Source: Grimontia indica
Lineage (GTDB): Bacteria; Pseudomonadota; Gammaproteobacteria; Enterobacterales; Vibrionaceae
Length of the DNA: 64,000 bases
Assembly (NCBI RefSeq): GCF_000333895.2
Contig: NZ_ANFM02000014.1
Span: 124,001-188,000 of the forward strand
Reading direction: 5' to 3'
Below, in pieces: positions 55,268 to 64,000 of the stretch. How positions within the stretch are numbered: position 1 is the first letter of the stretch; each line of letters begins with the position of its first letter. The notes under the pieces are model-generated. The model ran no database searches and was not told the DNA's origin. It saw nothing but the letters and a program-made list of their open reading frames with translations. The position numbers and the translations under genes were made by a program.

Positions 55268-56311
55268 GTGAGCGATAATAAGTCTTCTCTAAGCTACAAA
55301 GATGCAGGTGTAGATATCGATGCAGGTAACGCCCTGGTCGACAGAATTAAAGGCGTTGTTAAGCGCACTCGTCGTCCTGAAGTCATGGGTGGCATCGGTG
55401 GTTTCGGTGCACTTTGTGAACTGCCTACAAAATACAAACAGCCAGTCCTGGTTTCAGGTACTGACGGTGTAGGTACCAAACTTCGCCTGGCGATGGATCT
55501 GAAAAAACACGACACCATTGGTATCGACCTGGTAGCAATGTGTGTCAATGACCTGATTGTTCAGGGTGCTGAGCCATTGTTCTTCCTTGATTACTACGCA
55601 ACAGGCAAGCTGGACGTTGATACAGCTGCTGACGTGGTAACCGGTATTGGCGAAGGCTGTTTGCAAGCTGGCTGTGCCCTTATCGGTGGTGAAACCGCTG
55701 AAATGCCGGGTATGTACCATGGCGAAGACTACGACGTGGCTGGCTTCTGCGTTGGTGTCGTTGAGAAAGAAGAAGTGATCGACGGCTCTAAAGTCGCTCA
55801 AGGTGATGCGATCATTGCTGTCGCTTCATCAGGCCCTCACTCTAACGGCTACAGCCTTGTTCGCAAGATCATCGAGGTTTCAGGCGCAGACGTTAACGCG
55901 GAGCTTGAAGGCAAGACACTGGCTGACCACCTGCTGGAACCTACACGCATTTACGTGAAGCCAGCCCTTAAGATGCTGGAAAGCTGTGATGTTCACGCCA
56001 TTTCGCACATCACAGGTGGCGGTTTCTGGGAAAACATCCCACGTGTGCTGCCTGAAGGCACCAAAGCCGTGATCGATGGAAACAGCTGGGAATGGCCTGT
56101 TATTTTCAACTGGCTGCAAGAAAACGGTAACGTGACCGAGCACGAAATGTACCGTACCTTCAACTGTGGCGTGGGTCTTGTGATTGCACTGCCTGCTGAC
56201 CAAGCACAAAAAGCCATCGACATCCTGAATCAGGAAGGTGAAAGCGCATGGCTGCTAGGCACCATCGAGAACGCTGCGGCTGGCGAAGAACAGGTTGAGA
56301 TCAAGGGGTAA
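55268..56311 (+). CDS. purM: Phosphoribosylformylglycinamidine cyclo-ligase (AIR synthetase)
   Basis: A 347-residue enzyme closing the imidazole ring in purine synthesis. The start is GTG, preceded by AAGGA. Family motifs are [54 protein letters not shown], and [17 protein letters not shown]. It is the first gene of purM-purN, under a PurR box. The following gene starts 2 bases after its stop. Confidence 0.97.
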   Translation: MSDNKSSLSYKDAGVDIDAGNALVDRIKGVVKRTRRPEVMGGIGGFGALCELPTKYKQPVLVSGTDGVGTKLRLAMDLKKHDTIGIDLVAMCVNDLIVQGAEPLFFLDYYATGKLDVDTAADVVTGIGEGCLQAGCALIGGETAEMPGMYHGEDYDVAGFCVGVVEKEEVIDGSKVAQGDAIIAVASSGPHSNGYSLVRKIIEVSGADVNAELEGKTLADHLLEPTRIYVKPALKMLESCDVHAISHITGGGFWENIPRVLPEGTKAVIDGNSWEWPVIFNWLQENGNVTEHEMYRTFNCGVGLVIALPADQAQKAIDILNQEGESAWLLGTIENAAAGEEQVEIKG

Positions 56312-56313
56312 CC

Positions 56314-56949
56314 ATGAAAAAGCTGGTTGTTCTGGTTTCTGGAAACGGCTCAAATCTTCAGGCGATCATTGATCGCTGCCATGGCAATAACGGCATTGAA
56401 GTTTCGGCTGTCATTGCAAACAAAGAAGACGCATACGGCCTCACCCGTGCTAAAGACGCCGGGATTGAAGCGGTTGTGGTAGCTAGTAAAGGGATTTCAG
56501 ATCGAAGCCAATATGACAGCCAGCTGATGGCTACTATCGATGAATACTCGCCAGACCTCATTGTGTTGGCGGGTTTCATGCGTATCCTGACGCCAGAGTT
56601 TGTCCGTCACTATCAGGGCAAGATGCTGAACATTCACCCTTCCTTATTGCCGAAATACACTGGCCTCAATACCCACCAGCGTGCGATTGACGCAGGCGAT
56701 GACGAGCACGGTACTTCAGTGCATTTTGTGACAGAAGAGCTCGACGGTGGCCCTGTCATTCTTCAGGCCAGAGTGCCGATTTTTGAAGATGACGATGCGG
56801 AAAGTGTATTCGAACGTGTTCAGGAGCAAGAACACCGTATCTATCCGTTAGTGGTGGAATGGTTCTGTCAGGGCAGACTCAACATGGCGGATGAAAAAGC
56901 CGTGATGGATGGCGAAGTGCTGGGACAATCCGGCTACGCAGCTGATTAA
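56314..56949 (+). CDS. purN: Phosphoribosylglycinamide formyltransferase
   Basis: A 211-residue enzyme that transfers a formyl group from 10-formyl-tetrahydrofolate to GAR. The N-terminal VSGNGSNLQAIID is the substrate loop; catalytic residues lie in NIHPSLLPKYTGLNTH (Asn and His near 106-108) and EELDGGPVI (Asp near 144). It follows purM by 2 bases, giving coupled translation. A strong terminator follows. Confidence 0.97.
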   Translation: MKKLVVLVSGNGSNLQAIIDRCHGNNGIEVSAVIANKEDAYGLTRAKDAGIEAVVVASKGISDRSQYDSQLMATIDEYSPDLIVLAGFMRILTPEFVRHYQGKMLNIHPSLLPKYTGLNTHQRAIDAGDDEHGTSVHFVTEELDGGPVILQARVPIFEDDDAESVFERVQEQEHRIYPLVVEWFCQGRLNMADEKAVMDGEVLGQSGYAAD

Positions 56950-56966
56950 CTCCGTTTTTTCGGACA

Positions 56967-56998
56967 CAAAAAACGCGCCCTTACGGCGCGTTTTTTAT
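56967..56998. terminator. Bidirectional terminator between purN and yafJ
   Basis: AAAAACGCGCC and GGCGCGTTTTT pair around CTTAC with A and T runs on both sides. Confidence 0.92.
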
Positions 56999-57013
56999 CG
57001 TCTGAAGATGGCA

Positions 57014-57838
57014 CTACGAATCGGATTCGCTAGCCGCCTCTTCTGCCTGTGCTGCAATATCAGCACGGTTGCAGGTAATCACTTCACCCAAATGGAACAC
57101 ACAATACTCACCCGGCTGCATCTTGTGCCAGGTTTCATTGTTGGTCAGTGGCTGAGTCGCTATCACTGTCACCACGTCATTCGGCGTCGTCTCTTCCTGA
57201 AAGTCGACCGTCACCTCTTCATCGATCAGGCTGGCTTTACCAAACGGCGCACGACGGGTTATCCAGTGAAGGTTATTGGAGCAATACGCCATCACATAGT
57301 CACCGTCACTGAACAGCATGTTAAACACGCCTAGTTCACGAAGTTTGTCACAACGGCTGGCGATAAAGCGGAACACTTCCGTCATATCGTCAGGCTTGTC
57401 GGGGTAATGCTTTTCAATTTCGTGCAGTAAATAGCAGAAGGCTTTTTCACTGTCCGTTTCTCCAACAGGCTTGAAGTGCCCTGTCGGCAAATCTTCGTAC
57501 TCTGACAATTGCCCATTGTGAGCATAAGTCCAGTAACGTCCCCAAATTTCACGGGTAAACGGATGAGTATTCTCCAGATTGACTTCACCGCGGTTAGCCT
57601 GACGAATGTGGCTTATCACCGCGCAGCTTTTGATCGGATAACTCTGAACAAGCTCAGCAATTTTTGAGTCGCAGCTTGGGTTCGGGTCTTTAAAGGTCCT
57701 AAACCCTTTGCCTTCATAAAAGACAATGCCCCAGCCATCGCGGTGAGGGCCTGTATTTCCCCCACGCTGGATTAAGCCGGTAAAGCTAAAACAAATGTCC
57801 GTTGGTACATTGGCACTCATGCCAAGCAGTTCACACAT
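57014..57838 (-). CDS. yafJ: Class II glutamine amidotransferase (YafJ)
   Basis: A 274-residue Ntn-type amidotransferase. After Met removal Cys2 of MCELLGMSAN would be the nucleophile; RGGNTGPHRDGWG, SHIRQANRG and THPFTRE are family motifs. The physiological acceptor of YafJ is not established. It lies 15 bases after gmhA in the same direction, the classical gmhA-yafJ pairing. Confidence 0.93.
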   Translation of the reverse strand: MCELLGMSANVPTDICFSFTGLIQRGGNTGPHRDGWGIVFYEGKGFRTFKDPNPSCDSKIAELVQSYPIKSCAVISHIRQANRGEVNLENTHPFTREIWGRYWTYAHNGQLSEYEDLPTGHFKPVGETDSEKAFCYLLHEIEKHYPDKPDDMTEVFRFIASRCDKLRELGVFNMLFSDGDYVMAYCSNNLHWITRRAPFGKASLIDEEVTVDFQEETTPNDVVTVIATQPLTNNETWHKMQPGEYCVFHLGEVITCNRADIAAQAEEAASESDS

Positions 57839-57853
57839 TCCTTTACGTTATCC

Positions 57854-58432
57854 TTATTTTTCCATTTCTTTTTCGACAAGCTGGATCAGGATGTGAATGA
57901 TCTTGATGTGCACCTCCTGAATACGATCCGCATAGCCAAAATGTGGAACACGGATTTCAATGTCTGCCAAGCCTGCCATTTTACCGCCATCTTTACCGGT
58001 CAGCATAATGCTCTTCATGCCTTTCTCTTTCGCCGCATCAATCGCTTTCAGCACGTTACCAGAATTACCTGATGTCGACAGACCAAACAATACGTCACCT
58101 TTTGCGCCTACCGCCTGAACATAACGAGAGAAAACGTACTCATAGCCAAAGTCATTCGATACACAAGAAAGGTGGCTTGGATCAGAGATTGCGATGGCCG
58201 GATAACCAGGGCGGTTTTCACGGTAACGACCCGTCAGCTCTTCAGCAAAGTGCATCGCGTCACAATGCGAACCGCCATTACCGCATGACAGTACTTTACC
58301 GCCTGCTTTAAAGGAATCAGCCAGCAGTTTCGCTGCCGCTTCGATGTCTGCAATGTTCTTGTCGTCACTTAGAAACGCGTTAAGCACCTGAGCTGCTTCG
58401 TTAAGCTCTGAGCGAATGAGATCTTGGTACAT
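57854..58432 (-). CDS. gmhA: Sedoheptulose-7-phosphate isomerase GmhA
   Basis: A 192-residue SIS-domain enzyme, the first step of ADP-heptose synthesis for the LPS inner core. [22 protein letters not shown] (about 49-70) and [13 protein letters not shown] are the conserved loops, with the metal/catalytic His in the HIKIIHILI segment. The ATG is chosen over an upstream in-frame TTG (58438) because it gives the family's usual start and length. Confidence 0.96.
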   Translation of the reverse strand: MYQDLIRSELNEAAQVLNAFLSDDKNIADIEAAAKLLADSFKAGGKVLSCGNGGSHCDAMHFAEELTGRYRENRPGYPAIAISDPSHLSCVSNDFGYEYVFSRYVQAVGAKGDVLFGLSTSGNSGNVLKAIDAAKEKGMKSIMLTGKDGGKMAGLADIEIRVPHFGYADRIQEVHIKIIHILIQLVEKEMEK

Positions 58433-58763
58433 GGGCAATTCTCTATTTATTGGTTTATTCGTCCATTACCAGCCGCGCTATTGATAGCGACCAGAAGGAT
58501 TTATTAGCAGGGCAAGCGCCCGAAGATATGAGAAGCAGTGTACCCGCAAAAAGATGAAGCTGTCGATAATCTGCCTCACCTTATGCATCTCTCGTAAAAA
58601 CAATCGTCTGAAAACTGAACACTGTTTCATTGTACTTCTCTGTGAAGTGAGGTGCACATTTTTACCGGTCACTGTTTTACATTCTCTTAAAAACCTGCTT
58701 ACAATTAAGTGGTATGACCTCTTACCATTATAAGATTGGGTTGAAGGATAAGGAGAACCGAAA
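58433..58763. other. Gene-free region between gmhA and fadE
   Basis: These 331 bases contain the gmhA promoter region and, nearer fadE, a FadR-like palindrome (58707-58723) followed by a TATAAG -10-like element. Nothing else with clear structure is seen. Confidence 0.6.
58707..58723. promoter_or_regulatory. FadR-like operator upstream of fadE
   Basis: AAGTGGTATGACCTCTT matches the FadR operator (A-x-C-T-G-G-T-C-N-G-A-C-C-A-G-T-T pattern) at 12 of 16 scored positions, keeping TGGT and GACC in the right spacing. It lies 41 bases before the start codon, just upstream of TATAAG, which suits repression by FadR. Confidence 0.6.
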
Positions 58764-61214
58764 ATGGCGACAACCCTGTACCTGATAACGTTTCTGGCAC
58801 TGATGGCGATACTGGCGTATCACCGCGCTGGCTTGAAACTATTCACCGCCGCAGCAGCGGGAATGTTAATTGTTGGCTCTGTGATGGGCATTGTTGGCCA
58901 AATCAGCTGGCTGGTGTTCATCGCAATCGCCATTCCTTTGAACGTACGCTCATTCCGTGAGTCATGGCTGAGCAAACCTGCACTGAAGATGTTTAAAGGC
59001 GTGATGCCAGAAATGTCTCAGACCGAAAAAGAAGCTATTGATGCAGGCACCGTCTGGTGGGAAGCCGATCTTTTCCGCGGCGCGCCAGATTGGAACAAGC
59101 TGCATGACATTCCTGCACCTCGCCTGAGTGCTGAAGAGCGTGCATTCCTAGACGGTCCAGTCAACGAAGTGTGCCGCATGGTCAATGACTATCAGGTCAC
59201 CCATGAACTGGCAGACCTGCCACCGGAAGTCTGGCAATACCTGAAGGACAACAAGTTTTTCGCCATGATCATCAAAAAGGAATACGGTGGTCTGGAGTTT
59301 TCTGCTTACGCACAATCATTGGTCCTGCAAAAACTGACCGGCGTTTCAGGCGTGCTATCTTCCACCGTTGGTGTGCCAAACAGCCTGGGTCCTGGTGAGT
59401 TACTGCAACACTATGGCACCACAGACCAGAAAGATTACTACCTGCCACGCCTGGCGAATGGCCTTGAAATACCATGTTTCGCACTGACAAGCCCTGAAGC
59501 AGGCTCTGATGCAGGCTCTATCCCGGATGAAGGTGTTGTCACTAAAGGCATATGGCAAGGCAAAGAAGTGCTGGGTATGTCCATCACCTGGAACAAGCGT
59601 TACATCACACTGGCGCCAGTCGCGACCGTTCTTGGTCTGGCATTCAAGCTGAAAGATCCGGAAGGTCTCCTTGGCGATCAGGAGGATATGGGTATCACCT
59701 GTGCGCTGATCCCTACGGATATTGAAGGCGTGGACATTGGCCGCCGTCATTTCCCGCTGAACCTGCCGTTCCAAAACGGTCCTACCCGTGGTGAGAATAT
59801 TTTTGTTCCACTTGATTTCATCATCGGTGGTCCAGAAATGGCAGGCCAGGGTTGGCGCATGCTGGTTGAATGTCTGTCAGTTGGCCGTGGTATTACCCTG
59901 CCTTCAAACTCGACAGGTGGTCTCAAAACGGCTGCGCTGGCGACCGGCGCTTATGCCCGCATTCGCCGTCAGTTCAAATTGCCTATCGGTAAAATGGAAG
60001 GTATTGAAGAGCCATTGGCACGTATCGGTGGTAACGCCTATGTCATGGATGCCGCCAGTGCGTTGACCGTGGCTGGCATCGACTTGGGTGAGAAGCCGTC
60101 AGTCATCTCTGCCATTGTGAAATATCACTGTACCCATCGTGGTCAACGTGGCGTGATTGACGCGATGGACGTCGTCGGTGGCAAGGGTATCTGTATGGGC
60201 CCGAAAAACTTCCTGGCCCGCGGTTATCAAGGTGCACCGATTGCCATTACGGTTGAAGGTGCAAACATTCTGACCCGTTCGATGATCATCTTTGGTCAAG
60301 GTGCTATCCGCTGCCATCCATTTGTATTGGAAGAAATGAACGCAGCTTACAAAGAAGACGAGCGCGAAGCTTTGGCTGGTTTTGACCAGGCATTGTTTGG
60401 CCATGTTGGCTTTGTGATCAGCAATCTGGTTCGTTCGGTTTGGTTGGGCCTGACTGATGGCCGCACTTCCAGCGTGCCACGTAAAGACGAAACAGCACGC
60501 TACTACCAACAGATGAACCGCTACGCATCTAACCTGGCCCTGTTATCTGACATCTCAATGGCAGTGCTGGGTGGTAACCTGAAACGTAAAGAACGCCTTT
60601 CTGCCCGTCTGGGTGATGTTCTGAGCCAATTGTATCTGGCTTCGGCTACCATGAAGCGCTATGCCGACGATGGCTACCAAAAAGCGGATCTGCCTTTGGT
60701 TCACTGGGGCATGCAAGATGCTATGTACCAAACTGAAGAAGCTCTGGATGATTTCCTTGCCAACTTCCCTGCCCGTTGGGTAGCTGCGCCGCTGCGTGTT
60801 CTGTTATTCCCATTCGGCACGCGTCGCACCAAACCAAGCGATTCGCTGGACGGTAAAGTGGCAGCAATTCTGCAAACCCCAGGTGAAACCCGCAGCCGTA
60901 TCGGCCGTGGTCAGTTCCTGGAAGCATCTGAGCACAATGCGGTCGGTAAGATTGAAAAAGCCCTGCTGGATATCCTTGCCGCAGAGCCTGTCTACCAGAA
61001 AGTGTGTGACTCGACGGGTCAAAAACTGCCATTTATGTTCCTCGACAAAGTGGCGGAGATTGGTCTTCGTGAGGGCGCAATTTCAGAGAAAGAAGCAGAC
61101 ATCCTGCGTATTGCAGAGGAAGGTCGTCTCGAAACTATCAACGTTGATGACTTTGATCCTGCAGAGCTCGCCGCAGCGAGCAAAACGTTGGATAAAGTGG
61201 TACACGCTGCCTAA
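58764..61214 (+). CDS. fadE: Acyl-CoA dehydrogenase FadE
   Basis: An 816-residue acyl-CoA dehydrogenase of the large FadE type, which carries out the first oxidation step of fatty acid beta-oxidation with FAD. Two hydrophobic segments at the N-terminus (about 3-20 and 28-56) anchor it to the membrane. The dehydrogenase core (about 75-560) includes [30 protein letters not shown], and [18 protein letters not shown]. The C-terminal DUF1974 extension is present. GGATAAGGAGAACCG precedes the start. Length agrees with Escherichia coli (814). Confidence 0.96.
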   Translation: MATTLYLITFLALMAILAYHRAGLKLFTAAAAGMLIVGSVMGIVGQISWLVFIAIAIPLNVRSFRESWLSKPALKMFKGVMPEMSQTEKEAIDAGTVWWEADLFRGAPDWNKLHDIPAPRLSAEERAFLDGPVNEVCRMVNDYQVTHELADLPPEVWQYLKDNKFFAMIIKKEYGGLEFSAYAQSLVLQKLTGVSGVLSSTVGVPNSLGPGELLQHYGTTDQKDYYLPRLANGLEIPCFALTSPEAGSDAGSIPDEGVVTKGIWQGKEVLGMSITWNKRYITLAPVATVLGLAFKLKDPEGLLGDQEDMGITCALIPTDIEGVDIGRRHFPLNLPFQNGPTRGENIFVPLDFIIGGPEMAGQGWRMLVECLSVGRGITLPSNSTGGLKTAALATGAYARIRRQFKLPIGKMEGIEEPLARIGGNAYVMDAASALTVAGIDLGEKPSVISAIVKYHCTHRGQRGVIDAMDVVGGKGICMGPKNFLARGYQGAPIAITVEGANILTRSMIIFGQGAIRCHPFVLEEMNAAYKEDEREALAGFDQALFGHVGFVISNLVRSVWLGLTDGRTSSVPRKDETARYYQQMNRYASNLALLSDISMAVLGGNLKRKERLSARLGDVLSQLYLASATMKRYADDGYQKADLPLVHWGMQDAMYQTEEALDDFLANFPARWVAAPLRVLLFPFGTRRTKPSDSLDGKVAAILQTPGETRSRIGRGQFLEASEHNAVGKIEKALLDILAAEPVYQKVCDSTGQKLPFMFLDKVAEIGLREGAISEKEADILRIAEEGRLETINVDDFDPAELAAASKTLDKVVHAA

Positions 61215-61231
61215 CGTCAAACCCGATAACG

Positions 61232-61264
61232 AAAAAAGGAGAAGCTTAGCTTCTCCTTTTTCTT
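61232..61264. terminator. Bidirectional terminator after fadE
   Basis: AAAAAGGAGAAGCT and AGCTTCTCCTTTTT form a perfect palindrome with T runs on each strand. Confidence 0.92.
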
Positions 61265-61281
61265 TGCACGGAAAAAACGGA

Positions 61282-62565
61282 TTAAGCCGCTTTGTCCGGT
61301 TCTTCCGGTGGCGGTGCTTCCAGTTCTTCTTCCGTCTCTGCAGCAAGCTTCTTACGCTTGATCATACGAACGACGAACCAGCCACCGACCGCCAAGATAA
61401 GCAGCAAGATGTTGCCACCAATAATGGTGATCATTGCCATCTTTCTGTCTGCTTCACGTTTCTCAGCCGCAATGCGCTCATCTTCTATACGCTTACGCTC
61501 CGCTTCTCGTTCTTCACGCTCGATCTTCGCCTGCTCGATCGCCTCATAATCTGCCACGGCAAACGTCTGCTCAGGAAGATGGAACATCAAAGGGCGTCCG
61601 GAAAGTTTATCCGTGCCATATAGCCATGCATGCCATTTATGACGCCCCGGCTCTTCGAAGTTATCGATATCGACCGTGAGCGCCGTGTAATCTTCGCCCG
61701 CAACGCCCTGATAGACAGATAACTTGCCATTGGGATCCGTAAACTCCGAATGAGCAGCAATGGAACCAGGCTCTATGCTTGCGGTATCAGACTCCACCAG
61801 AAGATGGTGAGGCAGCGCTTTTTTACGGCTTTGCTTAAAGGTCGCCATCAGTGGTGTTGGATACACCAAAACTTCCTGCTCCAGAGTGCGGAAAAACACG
61901 CCGTTACCTGAAGTGACTCGTGCGCGATATTTTCCAGGATGAGCATTCACAGGAAGCTCGACTGTAAACACGCCGTCACCTGCGTATTCATCCAACCCCG
62001 CCCCATCATCTTTGAATCGGCCCAGAGACATTTCCTGCGGGCGCTGATCCACCGGAATGTCATCCACACTTTCCAGATACTCTGTAAAGGTGACGGTTAA
62101 CTCAACGCGGTCGAGAAAGTCCCTGAGGTTCAGTGGTACATCACCTTGCATTAACCGGGCGGTAAACTTAAGTGTCTCTCCTTGGTAAAGACGACTTGGA
62201 AAGTTATCTACCTTCATACTGAGTTCGGAGAGAATGCGGATTTTATTTTCAGGAGTGACTTTACCAATCGCCTGCCATGGGCCTGGCATTGGGTTTAGAA
62301 TCGAAATAATGTCCATGTCTGGCTCTTTATGCCATGAAACATTATCGGGATGACGGAATTCATATAGCTTGGAGCCATCCGGCTGCACAAGCACAACCGG
62401 CTGACTGGGTTTTTGACGATAAATAACAAAAGCAACCTGAGTAATGGTGGAATCGATACGGAAACGATTATTCAGTAACCGTATGTCACGATCCGATGTC
62501 TGCTCCGCTGCGACGTTGAACGCCATCAGCAGAGTGAGCAGCAACCCAGCCCACCTTGTTTTCAT
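61282..62565 (-). CDS. TIGR03503 family protein, membrane-anchored envelope protein
   Basis: A 427-residue protein with a signal peptide (MKTRWAGLLLTLLMAFNVAA), a beta-rich periplasmic region (about 22-335), a highly charged helix (about 335-377, Glu/Arg repeats) and one membrane segment (about 378-402), leaving an acidic cytoplasmic tail. This layout suits the TIGR03503 family of Vibrio and Shewanella. AGGAGAG lies 4-10 bases upstream of the chosen ATG; it overlaps the dnaQ stop by 4 bases (ATGA), so the genes are coupled. The function is unknown. The long charged helix next to the membrane is its most distinctive feature. Confidence 0.83.
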   Translation of the reverse strand: MKTRWAGLLLTLLMAFNVAAEQTSDRDIRLLNNRFRIDSTITQVAFVIYRQKPSQPVVLVQPDGSKLYEFRHPDNVSWHKEPDMDIISILNPMPGPWQAIGKVTPENKIRILSELSMKVDNFPSRLYQGETLKFTARLMQGDVPLNLRDFLDRVELTVTFTEYLESVDDIPVDQRPQEMSLGRFKDDGAGLDEYAGDGVFTVELPVNAHPGKYRARVTSGNGVFFRTLEQEVLVYPTPLMATFKQSRKKALPHHLLVESDTASIEPGSIAAHSEFTDPNGKLSVYQGVAGEDYTALTVDIDNFEEPGRHKWHAWLYGTDKLSGRPLMFHLPEQTFAVADYEAIEQAKIEREEREAERKRIEDERIAAEKREADRKMAMITIIGGNILLLILAVGGWFVVRMIKRKKLAAETEEELEAPPPEEPDKAA

Positions 62566-63305
62566 ACACTCTCCTGTTGCCTCCACAAACAGCTGCCATT
62601 CTTTTCGATGATATCGAGCTGCTTTTCATGTTCACTTAGTTCATCGGCAGAGGCACTGATAATCTTTAGTTTTTTCGTACCGGCTTCGACACGTCGAATG
62701 GCTTCACCGCCTCCGCCTTCTTCGTTCGAATCACTACCACTGAACTTAAGCGTTGTCTGGCCACCTGTCATCAACAGGTAAACATCAGCCAGAATCTCGG
62801 CATCGAGCAATGCGCCGTGTAGGGTACGGTGCGAGTTATCTATGCCGTAACGTTCACAGAGAATATCAAGGTTGTTTCGTTTGCCCGGGAAGATTTTCTT
62901 CGCCATGGCAAGGGTATCCGTAACCTTGCAGAAGTCGTCCGTCTTACCAATCGACGGATCCTGCATCTGGAATTCATAGTCCATGAAGCCGGTATCAAAG
63001 GGCGCGTTGTGGGCAACAAGTTCCGCGCCTTTGATAAATTCGAGGAATTCGGCATGAATATCGCCATATTCCGGCTTATCACGCAAAAACTCATCGGTAA
63101 TACCGTGTACGGAAATCGCTTCCGGATCGATTTCTCGATCCGGTTTGATGTACACGTGGAAATGGCGACCGGTCAGCTTGCGGTTGATGATTTCCACCGC
63201 GCCGATTTCAATAATGCGGTGTCCTTCGTAATGGGGACCACCTTCACGGTTCATACCCGTGGTTTCCGTATCGAGAACGATAATTCTGTCGTAACTGGCT
63301 TTCAT
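62562..63305 (-). CDS. dnaQ: DNA polymerase III epsilon subunit (3'-5' proofreading exonuclease)
   Basis: A 247-residue proofreading subunit. The DEDDh active site is visible: Asp12 and Glu14 in VLDTETTG, Asp104 in AHNAPFD, His163 and Asp168 in HRTLHGALLDAE. A QTTLKF motif (183-188) matches the beta-clamp binding motif that follows the nuclease domain. The C-terminal part binds the alpha subunit. It diverges from rnhA, the conserved arrangement, with only 51 bases between the start codons' ends. Confidence 0.97.
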   Translation of the reverse strand: MKASYDRIIVLDTETTGMNREGGPHYEGHRIIEIGAVEIINRKLTGRHFHVYIKPDREIDPEAISVHGITDEFLRDKPEYGDIHAEFLEFIKGAELVAHNAPFDTGFMDYEFQMQDPSIGKTDDFCKVTDTLAMAKKIFPGKRNNLDILCERYGIDNSHRTLHGALLDAEILADVYLLMTGGQTTLKFSGSDSNEEGGGGEAIRRVEAGTKKLKIISASADELSEHEKQLDIIEKNGSCLWRQQESV

Positions 63306-63356
63306 AGCGGCACTTGTGTCAGACTTGGCGATTAATTTCCACAGATACTAACAAAT

Positions 63357-63824
63357 ATGGTCAAGCAGGTAGAAATTTTCACGGACGGTTCTTGTCTCGG
63401 TAATCCGGGACCGGGTGGTTATGGCGTGGTCATGCGTTACAAACAACACGAGAAAGAGATGAGCGAAGGCTTTGCGCTCACCACCAATAACCGCATGGAA
63501 CTGCTGGCGGCCATTGTGGGTCTGGCAAGCCTGAAAGAGTCCTGCAACGTCACGCTGACTACTGACAGTCAATACGTACGTCAGGGTATCACCCAGTGGA
63601 TACACAACTGGAAGAAGCGTGGTTGGAAAACAGCTGACAAGAAGCCTGTAAAAAATGCCGACCTATGGCAACGTCTGGATACTGAAACCCAGCGTCATAC
63701 TGTGGACTGGCAATGGGTGAAAGGTCACGCGGGCCACCCAGAAAATGAGCGCTGTGATGAACTGGCAAGAACCGCCGCAGAAAACCCGACAGGGCCAGAC
63801 GACGGTTACATCCCTTCCGAGTAA
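63357..63824 (+). CDS. rnhA: Ribonuclease HI
   Basis: A 155-residue RNase H that degrades RNA in RNA-DNA hybrids. The catalytic acids are Asp10 (IFTDGS), Glu48 (NNRMELLA), Asp70 (LTTDSQYV), and the Asp in NERCDELA near 134, with His124 in [11 protein letters not shown]. It diverges from dnaQ and converges on the gene at the right edge. Confidence 0.97.
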   Translation: MVKQVEIFTDGSCLGNPGPGGYGVVMRYKQHEKEMSEGFALTTNNRMELLAAIVGLASLKESCNVTLTTDSQYVRQGITQWIHNWKKRGWKTADKKPVKNADLWQRLDTETQRHTVDWQWVKGHAGHPENERCDELARTAAENPTGPDDGYIPSE

Positions 63825-63829
63825 ATATC

Positions 63830-64000
63830 TCAACCGCCGGTACAGTAATTCACACTCACCGGCGACAACGATTTCTTAAGCTTCCACTTCGGTTTGATAG
63901 GTTTCAGTGGATAGGTTCGCTTACGTGCAACAATGAAATAGAGCGAGCCAATAGCAGGCAGAAGCCCCGAACAGGCATTTTCAAACCATACGCCACAAGT
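63830..64000 (-). CDS. C-terminus of a probable SAM-dependent methyltransferase (partial)
   Basis: The last 56 residues of a leftward gene enter from the right edge, ending at a TGA at 63830-63832. The pieces GLLPAIGSLYFIVARKR and YPLKPIKPKWKLKK look like the C-terminus of the YafS-type class I methyltransferase commonly found next to rnhA. With only the tail visible, the assignment rests mainly on gene order. It is too short for motif proof. Confidence 0.6.
   Translation of the reverse strand, partial: TCGVWFENACSGLLPAIGSLYFIVARKRTYPLKPIKPKWKLKKSLSPVSVNYCTGG

Noticed and set aside
60796-61623. A 275-residue out-of-frame open frame across the end of fadE and the terminator
   Set aside because: It runs through the fadE coding region, the terminator and the convergent gene, with no family features.
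63834-63874. Hairpin after rnhA as a terminator
   Set aside because: CGCCGGT and ACCGGCG can pair, but there is no T tract and the sequence lies inside the convergent gene's coding end.

Overview
The window reads as a contiguous piece of core chromosome from a marine gammaproteobacterium of the Vibrionaceae. Three things point there: a Vibrio-type flagellar cluster (cheV-cheR beside flgB, flgA-flgM-flgN, and the Vibrio-specific flgO/flgP/flgT), Vibrio-type family members (long-form PurC, DUF2956, DUF2897, DUF2066, TIGR03503), and chitin-linked porins next to ligA. Base composition looks close to 50% GC by eye, which together with the gene order would suit Grimontia or Enterovibrio better than a typical Vibrio. 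The genus is an inference. I see no prophage, insertion sequence, CRISPR array or defence island.

Region 1 (1-9.5 kb) is the flagellar and chemotaxis cluster. flgBCDEF runs leftward behind a clear sigma-54 promoter, followed upstream by cheV-cheR. flgA, flgM and flgN run rightward, with a near-perfect sigma-28 promoter before flgM, and flgO-flgP is divergent from flgT. A tRNA-Arg(CCT) follows flgT. Region 2 (9.8-15.4 kb) holds two paralogous outer-membrane porins of the OprD/chitoporin type on either side of gltX and a small secreted protein. The two porin mRNAs share a conserved leader element at nearly the same distance from their start codons. Region 3 (15.5-26.6 kb) is ligA ... zipA, normally close neighbours in Vibrio as I recall, separated here by about 8 kb: an unknown exported protein, a stand-alone secD-secF pair, an ScsB/ScsD-like thiol reductase pair and a modular chitin-active AA10 monooxygenase.

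Region 4 (27-32 kb) carries cysZ, cysK and the PTS operon ptsH-ptsI-crr, followed by an orphan GH2 beta-mannosidase. Region 5 (34.7-39.1 kb) is a run of small genes: a DyP peroxidase operon, YbjQ, DUF2956, DUF1499, a YjbR-like protein, and two small winged-helix regulators, one of which has the cysteine spacing of the HlyU/BigR persulfide sensors. Region 6 (39.3-45.7 kb) is yffB-dapE-M15 peptidase-DUF2897, purC (with a PurR box), bamC, dapA and bcp. Region 7 (45.8-52.9 kb) contains an FAD oxidoreductase, perM, a TusA-like protein, bepA, arsC, a WrbA-like flavoprotein, DUF2069 and DUF2066. Region 8 (53-64 kb) carries uraA, upp, purM-purN (second PurR box), yafJ, gmhA, fadE (with a FadR-like site), a TIGR03503 gene, dnaQ, rnhA and the end of a probable methyltransferase gene.

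Taken together this is housekeeping chromosome with one theme running through it: chitin and sugar use (two porins, the chitin monooxygenase, the PTS proteins), beside motility. The least explained parts are the shared porin leader, the module between ligA and zipA, the small genes at 36-39 kb, and a pair of overlapping hairpins upstream of cysZ.
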